NCBI GenBank assembly: GCA_027687465.1
Contig: JAQCQR010000034.1
Coordinates: forward strand, 1 to 9,404
Direction of reading: 5' to 3'
Length of the DNA stretch: 9,404 nucleotides
DNA from: Coriobacteriaceae bacterium AF08-21
GTDB taxonomy: Bacteria; Actinomycetota; Coriobacteriia; Coriobacteriales; Coriobacteriaceae
The notes under the pieces were generated by a model that did not search any database, was not told where the DNA came from, and saw only the letters and a list, made by a program, of their open reading frames with translations. Shown here piece by piece: positions 9,301 to 9,404 of the stretch (its first letter is position 1; every line of letters starts with the position of its first letter). The translations under genes were made by a program, and so were the position numbers.

Positions 9301-9316
9301 TAGAGCTGTCAGTAAG

Positions 9317-9361
9317 CAGCACCCGTTACGGAAGGGTGCTGAGAGATTCGGCCGAAAGGCC
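9317..9361 (+). promoter_or_regulatory. Two-hairpin 5' leader
   Basis: CAGCACCC (9317-9324) pairs perfectly with GGGTGCTG (9334-9341). With a one-base bulge the stem extends by two pairs to leave an ACGG loop. A second hairpin, GGCC-GAAA-GGCC at 9350-9361, has a GNRA tetraloop. Both lie between the candidate promoter and the ribosome binding site. No known riboswitch is recognised and no T tract follows, so control of translation or mRNA stability is more likely than attenuation. Confidence 0.4.
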
Positions 9362-9381
9362 CGAAAGAAAGGTAGGAGGCC

Positions 9382-9404
9382 ATGACGAAAGGTCTGCACG
9401 TGCC
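9382..9404 (+). CDS. Start of an unidentified gene, cut by the window end
   Basis: An ATG at 9382 opens a frame beginning MTKGLHV that continues past the window edge. AGGAGG at 9374-9379 lies only two bases from the ATG, which is unusually close, though AAAGGT at 9368-9373 gives a normal spacing. Seven residues are too few to name the product. It is divergent from ppk1 and is preceded by a structured leader, which supports this being a real gene start. Confidence 0.5.

Larger units (their letters stand above)
8857..9306. other. Long AT-rich divergent intergenic region
   Basis: About 550 bases separate the ppk1 start from the gene beginning at 9382. Positions 9016-9200 are strikingly AT-rich compared with the rest of the window. 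I find no convincing coding sequence: a ten-codon frame at 9149-9181 and a minus-strand frame at 9187-9399 lack ribosome binding sites and family likeness. Small structures are visible: ACTCA/TGAGT at 9002-9016, GCAATT/AATTGC enclosing AATC-GAAA-GATT at 9112-9146, and GTTC/GAAC at 9237-9247. ACCGTT, on either strand, occurs five times. Promoters for both flanking genes should lie here, but no ppk1 promoter is clear. Confidence 0.5.

Noticed and set aside
9317..9341. Guanidine-II (mini-ykkC) riboswitch, because the hairpin can carry an ACGG loop
   Set aside because: That class needs two ACGR-capped hairpins with GC-closed loops. The second hairpin here has a GAAA loop.
9334..9361. TPP riboswitch, because of GGGTGCTGAGAG
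   Set aside because: The other conserved TPP elements, such as CTGATCTGG and the closing AGGGA, are missing.
9187..9399. Minus-strand 70-codon frame in the divergent spacer
   Set aside because: It lacks a ribosome binding site, has no recognisable domain, and overlaps the leader and start of the plus-strand gene at 9382.

Overview
The window is high in GC, with strong G/C third-position bias in every gene. Its gene content is that of a sugar-fermenting, Gram-positive-type bacterium. The protein sequences and the IS3-type remnant look most like Coriobacteriia (Collinsella/Olsenella-like gut Actinobacteria). That placement comes from recognition of the proteins only; no rRNA or tRNA gene is present to settle it.

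Layout: positions 1-362 hold no supportable gene, but they contain a candidate promoter (131-160), a perfect 13-bp terminator hairpin with a T tract (210-245) and a pair of mutually exclusive hairpins in front of the first gene. A plus-strand cluster follows (363-4376): an EamA/DMT-family membrane transporter, a GH1 6-phospho-beta-glucosidase and a beta-glucoside-type PTS IIBC permease. The PTS protein imports and phosphorylates a beta-glucoside, and the GH1 enzyme hydrolyses the phosphorylated product in the cytoplasm. The role of the DMT protein is unknown. The PTS protein has no IIA domain, so that function must come from elsewhere.

Positions 4377-5006 lie between converging gene ends. They hold GC-rich hairpins, a 404-bp internally deleted IS3-family element that still has both ends (4513-4916), and a REP-like palindrome GGGACGGGGAT (4922-4971).

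The minus strand carries ppk1, a polyphosphate kinase with an unusual Pro/Ala-rich C-terminal extension. It is followed by a hairpin terminator and then rlmD, a TrmA-family 23S rRNA m5U methyltransferase with a 4Fe-4S cysteine set. Positions 8831-9381 form a long AT-rich divergent intergenic region with a repeated ACCGTT/AACGGT hexamer and a hairpin leader. A plus-strand gene begins at 9382 and runs off the window.

Most of the window is ordinary metabolism and housekeeping. The parts worth a second look are the leader structures of the beta-glucoside cluster, the IS derivative with its adjacent palindrome, the PPK1 tail and the divergent intergenic region. I see no clear evidence of a new multi-gene system.
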